46,896 nt of DNA from Thalassobius sp. I31.1 (GTDB lineage Bacteria; Pseudomonadota; Alphaproteobacteria; Rhodobacterales; Rhodobacteraceae), in the NCBI RefSeq assembly GCF_003031585.1, contig NZ_PWAA01000012.1, positions 1 to 46,896 of the forward strand, in the 5' to 3' direction. This document shows, one piece after another, positions 1 through 8,800 of this stretch. Below the pieces are notes generated by a model. That model had not been told where the DNA came from and searched no databases. It saw only the letters and a program-made list of their open reading frames with translations. Numbering within the stretch: position 1 is the stretch's first letter; every line of letters begins with the position of its first letter. Made by a program: the position numbers and the translations under genes.

Positions 1-76
1 TCTTCCCGGCGGCCCGCCATGGCGAGGCGATGAACCTGATCAATGCAAAATACGGAAATGAGCCGGGTCTGAAGGC
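1..76. mobile_element. inner end of a Tn3-family transposon (partial)
   Basis: The terminal repeat at 77-114 has its GGGG outer end on the right, so these 76 bases lie inside the transposon and the element continues off the left edge. A plus-strand frame is open from base 3 across the repeat to a TAA at 156-158. It could be the end of a transposon gene, but I do not recognise the encoded residues as the usual TnpA C-terminus. Element identity rests on the repeat alone. Confidence 0.5.
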
Positions 77-603
77 CCTAACGTACGATCCTGCCCCCTA
101 CCGGAGCAGACCCCAAAGCGCCGGATGTTCTGAACGAACCAGTCAGCACTTGCGCTAAGATCTGCATGATCCAGCATAGATTCAGCAAGTTCATAGTCTG
201 CACGGGTCATAACTGAGGATAAAGCGGCAAACATGTCTGTTTGTGACAAATCCGGTTTTTCATCCTCTGACACCAGATTTAGATATCGTTCGGCGTAATC
301 CGGCCCGAAGAGTTTCTCATTTTGGGTCAGATCATAAAAATACTGCCTGACAGGTTCGAGCTTTTCCAGCGCCTCAAGCAGAAGATCACGGGACGGCAGA
401 TAGATCGTATCGTCGTTGGGAAAGGCGCCGCCAAAAGCCTGAATAAGGGGTGACCAGTGCTGGCGGGGATCCTGGCCTTCCGGAAGGTTCTGAATGATAT
501 GCCGGTGCAGCCTGAGGCGCAAACCGACAGCTTTCCCGGTATCCTTGGTGTTGAGGCGGCGGGCGGCAACACACAACCGGCCGGTAAATCGTTCCCTGAC
601 CAT
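40..603 (-). pseudogene. hypothetical protein, 3' end replaced by transposon
   Basis: This minus-strand frame starts with ATG at 603 and has an in-frame stop just upstream at 619-621. Codons 1-163 look protein-like: acidic and helical, with several Leu/Glu-rich stretches. Codon 164 begins exactly at base 114, the outer GGGG of the Tn3 repeat, so the last 24 residues are transposon-derived. The native gene was therefore longer and was truncated by insertion. I do not recognise the family. The first 36 codons overlap the plus-strand gene at 494-1126, so one of the two starts is probably wrong; the stretch near 560-600 may itself be a rearrangement join. Confidence 0.45.
77..114 (-). repeat. 38-bp terminal inverted repeat of a Tn3-family transposon
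   Basis: Read on the minus strand from 114, the sequence begins GGGGTCTG, runs 22 further bases and then reads ACGTTAGG. The Tn3 repeat has GGGGTCTG, 22 bases, then ACGTTAAG, so length, both conserved ends and their spacing agree. The inner end faces left. The partner repeat and the 5-bp target duplication are not visible in this window. Confidence 0.75.
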
Positions 604-1126
604 CGCAGAATATGAGATTCAGCGTCAGTTCAACACATATTGCAAGGCTAAGATACCGTCCCGGTTTGTGTCTGATCCACTGGTAAATTACTTGCCGGAT
701 ATCCCTTCGGAAAGCCCGGATATTTCACGCGATGCGCTGGAACATCTGCGCCTGATTGCCTGTCCGCGCATTAAAAAGGCAAACGCTTTACTGCCGTCGG
801 ATGCACAGATTTCCTTTGACGAAGAAAAAACCTATACATTCACCGCAGATCAGCTGTCGGTCCTGGTCCAGTCGCTCTCTGCCGGCCTTCAGCCAAACAC
901 CGGGGTCGTTGACCTTCAGGAATTCCCCTCACCAACACGCAAAGCCAAAATCCTGATACGGGATGTTGCGCTGAAATACGAAACCGGCGCCCCCGTCACC
1001 CAAAAAGAGGCCCTGGGGCTTCTGGAACTGATTGATGATGCGGGTATCGCCGGTCCCCCTGTGAAACGAAAAATGAAGGAAATAGCGCAGCTTCTGGAAA
1101 CCGGCTTACCGCAGAAACCCCTGTAG
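494..1126 (+). CDS. hypothetical protein
   Basis: A plus-strand frame of up to 210 codons ends with TAG at 1124-1126, 11 bases before the convergent racemase gene stops. The first 34 residues are Arg/Pro-rich and overlap the opposite gene, which suggests the real protein starts later. A GTG near 668 (V-S-D-P-L) is one option; there is no internal ATG until close to the end. From about residue 35 the sequence is mixed hydrophilic and ends in a basic, helix-rich tail. No domain, signal peptide or membrane segment is recognisable, so function is unknown. Confidence 0.4.
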   Translation: MICRCSLRRKPTAFPVSLVLRRRAATHNRPVNRSLTIAEYEIQRQFNTYCKAKIPSRFVSDPLVNYLPDIPSESPDISRDALEHLRLIACPRIKKANALLPSDAQISFDEEKTYTFTADQLSVLVQSLSAGLQPNTGVVDLQEFPSPTRKAKILIRDVALKYETGAPVTQKEALGLLELIDDAGIAGPPVKRKMKEIAQLLETGLPQKPL

Positions 1127-1137
1127 TCTTCTGCGTT

Positions 1138-1866
1138 TCAGGTAATAAAACCACCATATGGCGTTTGGCCGACCGCGCGGCTTATCATTTCCGACAGGGT
1201 GACAATATCAAAAACCGGGCGTTTCAGACGGGCCTGTAGGGCGTGGGCATAAGGCGGCAGATCGGTGCATTCCAGAACAATCGGGCCAATTTCCGGATGA
1301 CGGGCGATCATGTCCTCGGACGCAGCCAGCAGTTCAGCCTCGATCTTTGTCAGATCCATTTCCGTACGTTCATTGCGCAGGATCACAGTTGCAAACTCAT
1401 CTGTATGATCAAGCCCCTGGACCACAACCGGTGTATTTTCTGCACCAACCCCCTGCATATGGCGATCTGTCAGACTGCTGGCGGATGCGGTGATCACACC
1501 CACGGTGCGCCCGGTCATCTGATGGGCCAAAGGCACCTGGATCAGGGATGACACAAAGACAGGCACATTCACCGCCGCTGCGATTTCCTTCTGAAAGATC
1601 GCGAGAAACCCACAGGAACCGGTGATCGCACGCACGCCCTTAGCCTCAAGCCGTTTGGCCGCATCAATAAGCCGGGTCTTCATTTCACCATCAGGATTGG
1701 CCAGCAGGCCCGGTACGGTGATCCCGTCCAGCATTTCATAAAGCGTGGTGAAATTCAGGCTGGACGGGTTTTTGATGTGACCAGGAGGTTTGGGAAAATA
1801 GCTTTCAAGGGCCAGAACGCCAATGGAAACGCCGCAGATATTCTGTCCGCCGGGATGGATTGTCAT
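1138..1866 (-). CDS. aspartate/glutamate racemase superfamily protein
   Basis: A 242-residue cytosolic enzyme of the cofactor-independent Asp/Glu/hydantoin racemase fold. The two catalytic-type cysteines are visible: C85 in T-G-S-C-G-F and C200 in L-E-C-T-D-L-P-P-Y. Such enzymes use a Cys pair for proton transfer at an alpha carbon, or for isomerisation or decarboxylation in related members. The start has a good ribosome site (AAGGAT, 7 bases upstream). It is the last gene of the minus-strand TRAP operon, 13 bases after the D-amino-acid-dehydrogenase-like gene, so it may interconvert stereoisomers of the imported compound before or after oxidation. The substrate cannot be read from sequence; AroM-like relatives are an alternative name. 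Confidence 0.75.
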   Translation of the reverse strand: MTIHPGGQNICGVSIGVLALESYFPKPPGHIKNPSSLNFTTLYEMLDGITVPGLLANPDGEMKTRLIDAAKRLEAKGVRAITGSCGFLAIFQKEIAAAVNVPVFVSSLIQVPLAHQMTGRTVGVITASASSLTDRHMQGVGAENTPVVVQGLDHTDEFATVILRNERTEMDLTKIEAELLAASEDMIARHPEIGPIVLECTDLPPYAHALQARLKRPVFDIVTLSEMISRAVGQTPYGGFIT

Positions 1867-1879
1867 GGTGTTATCCTTC

Positions 1880-3130
1880 TTAGTAACGCCGCGCGCGATA
1901 GGGCGTCAGGTCAATATTTACGGTGGTGTCTGTGGCAATATCCGCCACGATGCGCCCGGTTTTCGGGGCCATCATCAACCCATAGTGACTGTGCCCGAAG
2001 GCTGCGATCAGACCGGGGAAACCGTCAACTTCGCCAATGCAGGGCAGGCTGTCGGGCAGGCTTGGGCGCTGACCGGACCAGGTGCTGATATCCGTATCAT
2101 TCAGACCTGGCAGCAAATTGCGCGCAAGTGTCACCAGCCCATCCAGGCGTTTCTGGTTCAGGGGTTTATCAAGACCGGCAAATTCAGCTGTCCCGGCCAC
2201 CCGCAGGCCTTCTTCCATGGAGGACGCGACAAATTTCATATCCATATCCATTACGGAATGGGTCAGCGATACGCCAGGGCTGGCAAAGCTGACGTGATAG
2301 CCGCGTTCAGATTCCATCGGGATGTGAATGCCAAGCGGTTTCAGAAGTTCCCGCGACCAGATACCTGCGGAAAGCACCAGTTTAGGCACGTTTTCAGTCC
2401 CTGCCTCTGTGGTATAATCCCAGCTGCCATCTTCGCGGGGCAAAATGGCCTGCACAGAGTGTTGCAGAATTTCGCCGCCCATGGCGCGGAATTTATCTGC
2501 CAGCACTTCACTAATACGGCCGGGGGATGTGGCACGGGCCTGTCCTTTGATCAGAATTGCAGCTTTGAACTCCGGCGTCAGATCCGGTTCCAGCGCCCGC
2601 AGATCAGCCTGCCCGATTTTCTCAATCGGTGCGCCAAATTCCTTGCGGATGCGATAATCAACACTGTCGTCATTCGCATCATCTGCGTTCCGGAAAGCAT
2701 GCACATACCAGCTGTCCTGCAGCAGGTCTTCATGGCCTGTACCCGCCAGATGTTGCCGGAACAGATCCACATTATCGCGGTTCAGCACATCCATCGCACG
2801 GGCGACTTCGTGAACACGTGACATGCGTCCTTCAGACAAAAACCGCATCCCCCAAAGCGCCACCCGCGGCAGATACGATGGTTTCACCGTGACCGGGCCA
2901 AGCGGATCAAGCAGCCAGCCCGGAACTTTCTTCCAGAGGCCGGGCATGCTTTGCGGCACAACGGACCAGGGGGAAATGATCCCCGCATTGCCAAAAGACG
3001 TGGCCTGCCCAGGTGCATCCCGGTCAATCAACCGGACATGCAGGCCTTTTTCTGCAAGGGACAGGGCCGAACATATGCCGACAATTCCTGCCCCAAGTAC
3101 AACCACATCCGGGGTCATCTTCTGTGTCAT
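1880..3130 (-). CDS. FAD-dependent D-amino-acid dehydrogenase-like protein (DadA family)
   Basis: A 416-residue DAO-family flavoprotein. The N-terminus carries the dinucleotide-binding motif V-V-V-L-G-A-G-I-V-G at residues 9-18, followed by a DadA-type S-F-G-N-A-G segment; the C-terminus has the conserved G-H-S-H-Y-G-L-type region. Family members oxidise D-amino acids or related secondary amines to the imino acid and pass electrons to the respiratory chain. The ATG overlaps the TRAP permease stop (ATGA at 3127-3130), which indicates translational coupling. With an uptake system upstream and a racemase downstream, it probably starts catabolism of the imported amino-acid-like compound. Length is normal for DadA (about 415-435). 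The exact substrate is unknown. Confidence 0.8.
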   Translation of the reverse strand: MTQKMTPDVVVLGAGIVGICSALSLAEKGLHVRLIDRDAPGQATSFGNAGIISPWSVVPQSMPGLWKKVPGWLLDPLGPVTVKPSYLPRVALWGMRFLSEGRMSRVHEVARAMDVLNRDNVDLFRQHLAGTGHEDLLQDSWYVHAFRNADDANDDSVDYRIRKEFGAPIEKIGQADLRALEPDLTPEFKAAILIKGQARATSPGRISEVLADKFRAMGGEILQHSVQAILPREDGSWDYTTEAGTENVPKLVLSAGIWSRELLKPLGIHIPMESERGYHVSFASPGVSLTHSVMDMDMKFVASSMEEGLRVAGTAEFAGLDKPLNQKRLDGLVTLARNLLPGLNDTDISTWSGQRPSLPDSLPCIGEVDGFPGLIAAFGHSHYGLMMAPKTGRIVADIATDTTVNIDLTPYRARRY

Positions 3131-5346
3131 GCGGCCGCCTGTGCTTTGGACTGACCCATTTTCTGCTGAATCAAAACCGGTGCAATCAGGGCCACGGCCA
3201 GCAGATCTGAGCTGCCGGAAGGTGCCACAAGCATCAGTCCGCCCAGTGCCATCAGCACACGCCAGATGCCGTGCAGGGGTGCCATGAAGTAAGACGACAC
3301 AGCGGTTGCGATTGCAAAGACCCCAAGCGCACAGGTGCCTGAAACCTGGATAAAGCTAGCGATGGTGAAATATTCCGGCAGAACAATCAGCATCGTCGGT
3401 GCATAGACAAATACCATGGGAACCATCAGCTTACCAAGCCCCAGCGTAAACGCCGTCAAACCCGTGCGGAAAGGATTGGATCCCGCGATACCCGCTGCCG
3501 CATAGGCCGACGCACAAACCGGCGGGGTGATCTCGGAAATCACACCATAGTAAAGCACAAACATATGTGTCGCGAGCGGTGGCACACCCAGCTGGCTCAG
3601 CGCCGGTGTCGCAACCGCCACAAGCATAATGTAAAGCGCGGTGGTTGGCAGGCCCGCCCCCATCAGGATACAGGCCATAGCGATCAGCACCAGCGATGCG
3701 AACTGCTGAATGCTGCTCTGGCTGAAGGTTTCAATACCTGTCCAGTCCAGCATCGGCGCAAGCCAGGCCGCGATATCTGCCGCGCCACCCGTCACCATGA
3801 AACCAAGACGGAAGCCAACGCCGGTTGTGTTGATCACCCCCACAACGATGCCCACAGCCGCCGAAGCTGCACCAACAGCCAGGGCATATTGCACGCCCAC
3901 ATGGAAACTGTCGAAAAGGTCGCGGAAGTTCTGACGCTCATTCCGGTGCAGACAGCCCATGATCGTCAGCGCCGCCAGCATCCCGGCCATAACAGGGGAA
4001 TAACCTTCACCGGAATAGGGGGACGCTTTCCACAGGATAAACGCAAGCACCCCAGCCGGCACGATCATTGTGGCCGGTTTGTTAAAGGCGCAGAAACCAA
4101 CAACCACACAGAGGCTGAGACCAATGAAAGCGGCCATATTCGGGGAATAGCCCGAGAACAGCACAAGCAGCAGCGCGATCAGCGGAATGATCGTGTACCA
4201 GCCATCACGCCAGACCTGCAGGAACTTTGGCAGCTCTTCCTTTGAATAAGCTGTGAGGCCCAGTTTTTTCGCAGTGAAATGCACAATGGAAATCACGCCG
4301 ATATAGTGCATCAGTGCGGGCACAATCGCGGCAATCACGATGGTTGTGTAAGGCACCTCAAGATATTCGGCCATCAGGAAGCTCGCCGCCCCCATGATCG
4401 GTGGCGTGATCTGCCCACCGGCGGATGCCGCAGCTTCAACCCCACCTGCGAAATGGCCGGGATAGCCCAGCTTTTTCATATTCGGAATGGTGAGGGAACC
4501 CGTAGAAACGGTGTTTGCGATGGAAGACCCTGAAATCGTGCCAAAGAACGCAGAGGACACCACCGATACTTTCGCCGGACCACCGGTGTAGCGGCCCGCC
4601 ACCAGCATGGCGTTATCAACAAAGAACTGCCCCAGCCCCATGCGCTGTGCGACGACGCCGAACAGCACAAAGTGGAACACAACGGTGGACACCACCCAAA
4701 GCGTCACACCGAAGATGCCTTCGGACGGGAAATACATATTGTTCACAAACTGCTGCCAGTTCACGCCCGGGTGCTTCAGGATCTGCGCGGGCATATAAGG
4801 GCCAAACAGCGCATAGACGATGAAAACAAGAATGATCAGGGGCAGCACAAAACCAATGGTACGCCGTGCGATTTCCAGAACGGTCAGGATCAGGATTGAC
4901 CCGAAGAACACATCCATCCCGGACGGGTTGCCCTGACGCAGGGCCTGTTCCGTGATGTTCAGACCAAAGCCGTCAAAACCCCGCCAGCTGACCCAAAGCC
5001 AGAGAGACGCGGCAATGCTAAGCACCGCAAGCACCCAGTCATAGATCGGTACATTGCCGGGCTTCAGCGTGCTGTTGCCGTGCCATTCCAGGTTACGGGC
5101 AGATTTAATCAGGGGGAAACCCACAAAGATAAACAGAAAAAGACCTGCAAGATGGACACCCATATGCACATGGTCCACCGGCGTACCAAAACCCGCCGTC
5201 CAGAGGTGGTACATGGCAAAAGCAATGCTGGCCCAATACATCACCTGGGTCAGGCCTGGCCCGTTGTCACGGGTGTTCAGAGCGGAATCATACTTTTTTT
5301 CGAGCTCTTCCAGCTCTTTGGCATCAAGATGCGTTTCGATTGTCAT
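3127..5346 (-). CDS. TRAP transporter permease, 4TM/12TM fusion (TAXI type)
   Basis: A 739-residue integral membrane protein combining the small (DctQ-like) and large (DctM-like) TRAP membrane subunits, as usual for TAXI-TRAP systems. The first 50 or so residues are hydrophilic. Many hydrophobic helices follow, including the Gly/Ser-rich loop with F-F-G-T-I-S-G-S-S-I-A-N near the middle and a second E-I-T-P-P-V-C-A repeat, both typical of the DctM domain. It uses the sodium gradient to import a substrate delivered by the periplasmic TAXI protein encoded just upstream. GGAG lies 8 bases before the ATG. A terminator-like hairpin separates it from the binding-protein gene, which probably keeps permease levels lower. 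Confidence 0.88.
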   Translation of the reverse strand: MTIETHLDAKELEELEKKYDSALNTRDNGPGLTQVMYWASIAFAMYHLWTAGFGTPVDHVHMGVHLAGLFLFIFVGFPLIKSARNLEWHGNSTLKPGNVPIYDWVLAVLSIAASLWLWVSWRGFDGFGLNITEQALRQGNPSGMDVFFGSILILTVLEIARRTIGFVLPLIILVFIVYALFGPYMPAQILKHPGVNWQQFVNNMYFPSEGIFGVTLWVVSTVVFHFVLFGVVAQRMGLGQFFVDNAMLVAGRYTGGPAKVSVVSSAFFGTISGSSIANTVSTGSLTIPNMKKLGYPGHFAGGVEAAASAGGQITPPIMGAASFLMAEYLEVPYTTIVIAAIVPALMHYIGVISIVHFTAKKLGLTAYSKEELPKFLQVWRDGWYTIIPLIALLLVLFSGYSPNMAAFIGLSLCVVVGFCAFNKPATMIVPAGVLAFILWKASPYSGEGYSPVMAGMLAALTIMGCLHRNERQNFRDLFDSFHVGVQYALAVGAASAAVGIVVGVINTTGVGFRLGFMVTGGAADIAAWLAPMLDWTGIETFSQSSIQQFASLVLIAMACILMGAGLPTTALYIMLVAVATPALSQLGVPPLATHMFVLYYGVISEITPPVCASAYAAAGIAGSNPFRTGLTAFTLGLGKLMVPMVFVYAPTMLIVLPEYFTIASFIQVSGTCALGVFAIATAVSSYFMAPLHGIWRVLMALGGLMLVAPSGSSDLLAVALIAPVLIQQKMGQSKAQAAA

Positions 5347-5392
5347 GGGGATCTCCGATCGGGTCGCGCACCCGCAGGCAGGTCACAAATAG

Positions 5393-5421
5393 AAAAAGCG
5401 GCACGGAATAGCCCGTGCCGC
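5393..5421 (-). terminator. intrinsic terminator/attenuator between TRAP binding protein and permease
   Basis: On the minus strand, GCGGCACGG pairs with CCGTGCCGC (nine pairs at 5413-5421 and 5398-5406, six-base loop) and is followed by TTTTT. It lies 16 bases after the binding-protein stop and 47 bases before the permease start. Partial termination here would give more binding protein than permease, a common arrangement in transport operons. Confidence 0.75.
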
Positions 5422-5436
5422 AGTTCAGGGGAGGTA

Positions 5437-6450
5437 TCAGTCAAGCATACCGATTTCGCGGTAGAAACGCTCGGCACCGGGATGCAGAGGCACACCAATG
5501 CCCTCGATCCCGTCAAGCGCTGTTTCCAGCGTGATCGCAGCACCTTTCGGGTGACCATTGTCCAGCAATTTACGGGCCGTTTCAGACCACATCGCTTTGG
5601 TGATCTCATAGATCAGATCATCGTCGATATTGGCGTTGGTCACCAGCATACCGGACACAGCAACGGTGTTTACGTCGTAATCAACACCAGGATAGGTACC
5701 GGCCGGAATTGTGGATGCAATGTAGTATGGCACAGTTTCATTGGCCTGGGCGATTTCAGCCTCGGACCAGTTGTGCAGTTCCATACCCTTGGTGTTGTCC
5801 AGCTGGATCATTGCCGCAACCGGGGTGCCCGCCGCGTAGAAATATGCATCCAGCTGACCATCAGCAATACGTTCCGCAGACTGGGAATTGTTCAGTTCTG
5901 CTTCGTCCATATTGTCACGGGTCACGCCATGATCTGCCAGGATCAGTTCCACCGCGATCTGGGTGCCGGAACCGGCCTGCGCAATGCCAACACGCTGACC
6001 TTCAAGACCAGAAAGGCCGCCATCAAGCGCGTGACCTTCGGGAAGGACCAGGTGCAGATCTTCCGGGAAGAGGTTCGCAATCACCCGCAGATCCGGCTTT
6101 GCGTTGCCTTCATATTTGCCGGTGCCGTGATAGGCGAAATGCAGGGTTGCAGCGCCGGACAGGCCCGCTTCCATCTGACCCGCCTGAATGGCGTTCACGT
6201 TATGCGCAGACGCATTGGTGGATTGCGCCATGGCAACAAGGCCCGGAACGCCGCAGTTGCCACCTTCGTCACAGGCGCGAGAGCCCGGAGGGTTGGAAAT
6301 CGCGTTGGCGATAATGCCGCCGATGGGGAAGTAGGTGCCGCCTGCACCGCCGGTACCAATGCGGAAGAACTGCATGTCCTGCGCAATCGCAGCAGATGTC
6401 AGCATGGTACCGGCAAGCGCTGCCGCCGTGATCGTTTTGATAAGTTTCAT
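5437..6450 (-). CDS. TAXI family TRAP transporter solute-binding protein
   Basis: A 337-residue periplasmic protein with a clear Sec signal peptide (M-K-L-I-K, then an Ala-rich core ending A-I-A-Q at about residue 24). The mature start F-F-R-I-G-T-G-G-A-G-G-T-Y-F-P-I-G-G is the TAXI hallmark. It binds solute in the periplasm and hands it to the fused permease encoded next. Known TAXI ligands are mostly glutamate/2-oxoglutarate-type organic acids, but the ligand here is not predictable. GGGAGA precedes the ATG. It is the first gene of a four-gene minus-strand operon and is divergent from a LysR regulator, which probably controls it. The protein contains C-D-E-G-G-N-C-G, a possible disulfide pair. 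Confidence 0.9.
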   Translation of the reverse strand: MKLIKTITAAALAGTMLTSAAIAQDMQFFRIGTGGAGGTYFPIGGIIANAISNPPGSRACDEGGNCGVPGLVAMAQSTNASAHNVNAIQAGQMEAGLSGAATLHFAYHGTGKYEGNAKPDLRVIANLFPEDLHLVLPEGHALDGGLSGLEGQRVGIAQAGSGTQIAVELILADHGVTRDNMDEAELNNSQSAERIADGQLDAYFYAAGTPVAAMIQLDNTKGMELHNWSEAEIAQANETVPYYIASTIPAGTYPGVDYDVNTVAVSGMLVTNANIDDDLIYEITKAMWSETARKLLDNGHPKGAAITLETALDGIEGIGVPLHPGAERFYREIGMLD

Positions 6451-6585
6451 TCTCGTCTCCCTAATGTTGTGCCGCGTTCAGGCCGCGGCCTCCTCCTGTT
6501 GTGATTGGATTAGCTTAGGGAGGATGATGCATAAATACTAATTCAAAAAATTGCTATATATATAGATTTCATTTATGGATAGCCT
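6451..6585. promoter_or_regulatory. divergent promoter region, TRAP operon / LysR
   Basis: This 135-base gap between divergent genes is markedly AT-rich from about 6525 to 6580. It contains a perfect 12-bp palindrome, CTATATATATAG at 6554-6565, preceded by a run of A. LysR regulators usually bind such shared intergenic DNA next to their own gene, so this is the likely operator. I cannot place -35/-10 boxes with confidence. Confidence 0.5.
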
Positions 6586-7515
6586 ATGAACAGTCAGCAA
6601 CTTGCCGTCTTCTATGAAGTCATGAAAACCGGATCCGTTTCAGAAGCGGCGCGCAATCTGTTGCGCACCCAACCCGCGGTCAGCGCCGCGATCAAAGGGC
6701 TGGAACGGGAATTGGGCCTTGAATTATTCCGCAGAGAAGGGCGACGCATGGTGCCGGTGCCCGAGGCGCTGTATCTGCTGGATGAGGCCACGGAAATTCT
6801 GTCACGTCTTGAGGCTGCTCAGCAGAACATGACAAATATGCGTGACCAGAACAGCGGCGCACTGCGTATCGCAGCAATGCCTGGGCCGTCGTCGTTCCTT
6901 CTGCCCGATTTCATCAGCCAGTTTGTCGCTGAACGCCCGAAGGTCCGCGTATCTTTGCTGACGCGATCCTCGCCCCAGGTGCGCGCGGTGATGGCGACTG
7001 GCAGTTATGATCTGGGCTTTGCAGATGCCTCTGGCCACGGCGTAAACCAGAACCTTTATTTTTCTGAAGAAATGCCCGGTCGTTGTCTGTGTGCGGTGCC
7101 ACACAATCACCGTCTTGCTGCGAAAGACAGCATTTCCATCGCAGATCTGGACGGGGAACCCATGGGCGCGTTACAGCCCGGTCATTCCACATATATTGAA
7201 ACAGTGCGCGCCTTTACGCGGGAACGGGCCGATTTCAACCTGCGGTTTGATGCACAGTTTTTTCTGCCTTTGTTTCACTTTGTGGAAGCAGGGCAGGCCT
7301 GCGCAATTGTCGACCCTCTCAGTGCGGAAAGCTATCTGCGCAGCCGGGGCACAGAAAGCAAAATCCTGTTTCTGCCCCTGCAGTCGGAAATTGACATGTG
7401 GTATTCAGTTCTGTTCCCCAAAAACCGGCCTCTTTCACAGCTGGCGCAAAGCTTTCAGCAGGAATGGTGGGAATTTGTGACTCATCTGCTTCAGGTGAAA
7501 TTCAGCCAGGGTTGA
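6586..7515 (+). CDS. LysR family transcriptional regulator
   Basis: A 309-residue LysR-type regulator. Residues 1-60 form the winged helix-turn-helix (Q-Q-L-A-V-F-Y-E-V-M then S-V-S-E-A-A-R-N-L, T-Q-P-A-V-S-A-A-I-K-G-L-E-R-E-L-G). A linker helix follows, then an effector-binding domain from about residue 92 (G-A-L-R-I-A-A-M-P-G-P). It is divergent from the TAXI-TRAP operon and is the natural candidate to sense the TRAP substrate or a metabolite of it. The ribosome site is weak. CynR/CbL-type relatives are possible but the ligand is unknown. Confidence 0.88.
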   Translation: MNSQQLAVFYEVMKTGSVSEAARNLLRTQPAVSAAIKGLERELGLELFRREGRRMVPVPEALYLLDEATEILSRLEAAQQNMTNMRDQNSGALRIAAMPGPSSFLLPDFISQFVAERPKVRVSLLTRSSPQVRAVMATGSYDLGFADASGHGVNQNLYFSEEMPGRCLCAVPHNHRLAAKDSISIADLDGEPMGALQPGHSTYIETVRAFTRERADFNLRFDAQFFLPLFHFVEAGQACAIVDPLSAESYLRSRGTESKILFLPLQSEIDMWYSVLFPKNRPLSQLAQSFQQEWWEFVTHLLQVKFSQG

Positions 7516-7617
7516 AGACCAGGGCACCAGGACAGTATGATCACCCCGCAGCCCCCTTACACCAGACGTCTGCCGGATGAGATTGCCAGCCGGATGCAGA
7601 GGGCCTAAAGCTGACGC

Positions 7618-8496
7618 ATGATTATTCGTGACCAACCCACGCCGCTTGCCCTGTTTTTCACCATGCAGGGGTCTGTTGTGCCGCGCATTCTGCCGCAAAT
7701 CATTGCAGTGACGATGCTGTCCGCCGCGATCATTCTGGTGGATCGGCTGCTTGTCGATCTGCCGGGGATTTCCCTGTCGGCGATTGGCGTGTTTGGCGTT
7801 GCGCTCTCACTGTTTCTGGGGTTTCGCAACAATGCCGCTTACAGCCGCTGGTGGGAAGCGCGTAAATTATGGGGGGCACTGATTGGCGATGTCCGCACCC
7901 TGGCACGCCACACGGTGATCTTCCTGCCGGACGGGCCGGACCGCGCACAGTTCCTGAAAACCGCCGTCGCCTTTGCCCATCTGCACCGCAGTTTTCTGCG
8001 CGGCGATGATGTGGCCAATGACATCGCGGGGTTCGACGCACTGACCAGGGCCCGCAACCCCGCCGATGCCGCCCTGCGCGATATGGGCCGACAGCTGGCC
8101 CGGATGACTGAGGCCGACGGATTTGGCCGCCTGGCCATAGCCCGGGTACTGGGGGATCTAGGCATGTCTCAGGCAGGCTGCGAACGTATCGCGACCACGC
8201 CTCTGCCCTTTGTTTATTCGCTTCTGGTGCGCCGCACGACCTATCTTTACTGCCTGTTCCTGCCCTTCGCGCTGCTCGATGCAGGCGGCTTGCTGACCCC
8301 CCTGATCGCCGCGATTGTCGCCTATGTGTTCTTCGGGCTTCAGGCCGTGACAAATGAACTGGAACACCCGTTTTCAGACGGGTCAAACGGCCTGCCCCTC
8401 AGTGCCATGTGCCGGGTGATCGAAATCTCAGTTGCCGAAGCCCTGAATGAAACACCGCCCGAACCTTTGCAGGCTCAGGATGCTGTTCTGATGTGA
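7618..8496 (+). CDS. bestrophin-like (RFP-TM/UPF0187) membrane channel
   Basis: A 292-residue membrane protein of the bacterial bestrophin family. The diagnostic segment F-L-G-F-R-N-N-A-A-Y-S-R-W-W-E-A-R-K-L-W-G lies at about residues 61-81, after a hydrophobic helix pair. A second hydrophobic pair spans about residues 200-240 (R-R-T-T-Y-L-Y-C-L-F-L-P-F) and the C-terminus holds N-E-L-E-H-P-F. Bacterial members form pentameric ion channels, mainly cation-selective. It is alone on its strand between the LysR gene and a degraded locus, with no obvious link to the catabolic genes. The ATG at 7618 has only a weak purine-rich stretch upstream. Confidence 0.85.
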   Translation: MIIRDQPTPLALFFTMQGSVVPRILPQIIAVTMLSAAIILVDRLLVDLPGISLSAIGVFGVALSLFLGFRNNAAYSRWWEARKLWGALIGDVRTLARHTVIFLPDGPDRAQFLKTAVAFAHLHRSFLRGDDVANDIAGFDALTRARNPADAALRDMGRQLARMTEADGFGRLAIARVLGDLGMSQAGCERIATTPLPFVYSLLVRRTTYLYCLFLPFALLDAGGLLTPLIAAIVAYVFFGLQAVTNELEHPFSDGSNGLPLSAMCRVIEISVAEALNETPPEPLQAQDAVLM

Positions 8497-8800
8497 TTAA
8501 CCGTCAGTCCGTCGCATCACGCGGGTGACAACAAATGTTTTCAACCGCTGCAACCGCCGCCGGATCACACGCCCCATATCCAGGATCGGGTAGAAATAAA
8601 TGTGGGACAATCGGGCGGCTTCTTTATCCTTTCCCGTCAGGCCAAAGGTCAGATCCTTATCGGTCTCTGACAAATGCAGAGATCCGAACATCCAGTCCCA
8701 CACCGCCAGCGCGACACCGAAATTCTTGTCGTGATGTTCACGGGCAATCGAATGATGCAGCTGATGTTGTGATGGCGAAATCAGGATAAGGGCCATAGGT
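8497..8800 (-). pseudogene. sterol desaturase/fatty acid hydroxylase, C-terminal remnant
   Basis: On the minus strand the last 100 or so codons of a 192-codon frame match the end of the fatty-acid-hydroxylase/sterol-desaturase family. They read L-I-L-I-S-P-S-Q-H-Q-L-H-H-S, containing the H-x-x-H-H iron-ligand box, then D-K-N-F-G-V-A-L-A-V-W-D-W-M-F-G. The membrane helices and the other His boxes that make up the first two thirds are absent. Upstream of about 8800 the frame is random-looking and runs over a different gene start. The diiron site cannot form, so this is a dead fragment left by a deletion. Confidence 0.8.

Noticed and set aside
1823-2821. Long plus-strand open frames opposite the flavoprotein and TRAP genes (also at 5080-6504, and minus-strand ones at 10451-11782 and 41113-42534).
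   Set aside because: These are antisense shadows of well-supported genes, His/Arg/Gln-rich and without recognisable domains.
7537-7608. A 23-codon plus-strand ORF between the LysR and bestrophin-like genes.
   Set aside because: No ribosome site or recognisable sequence; this length is common by chance.
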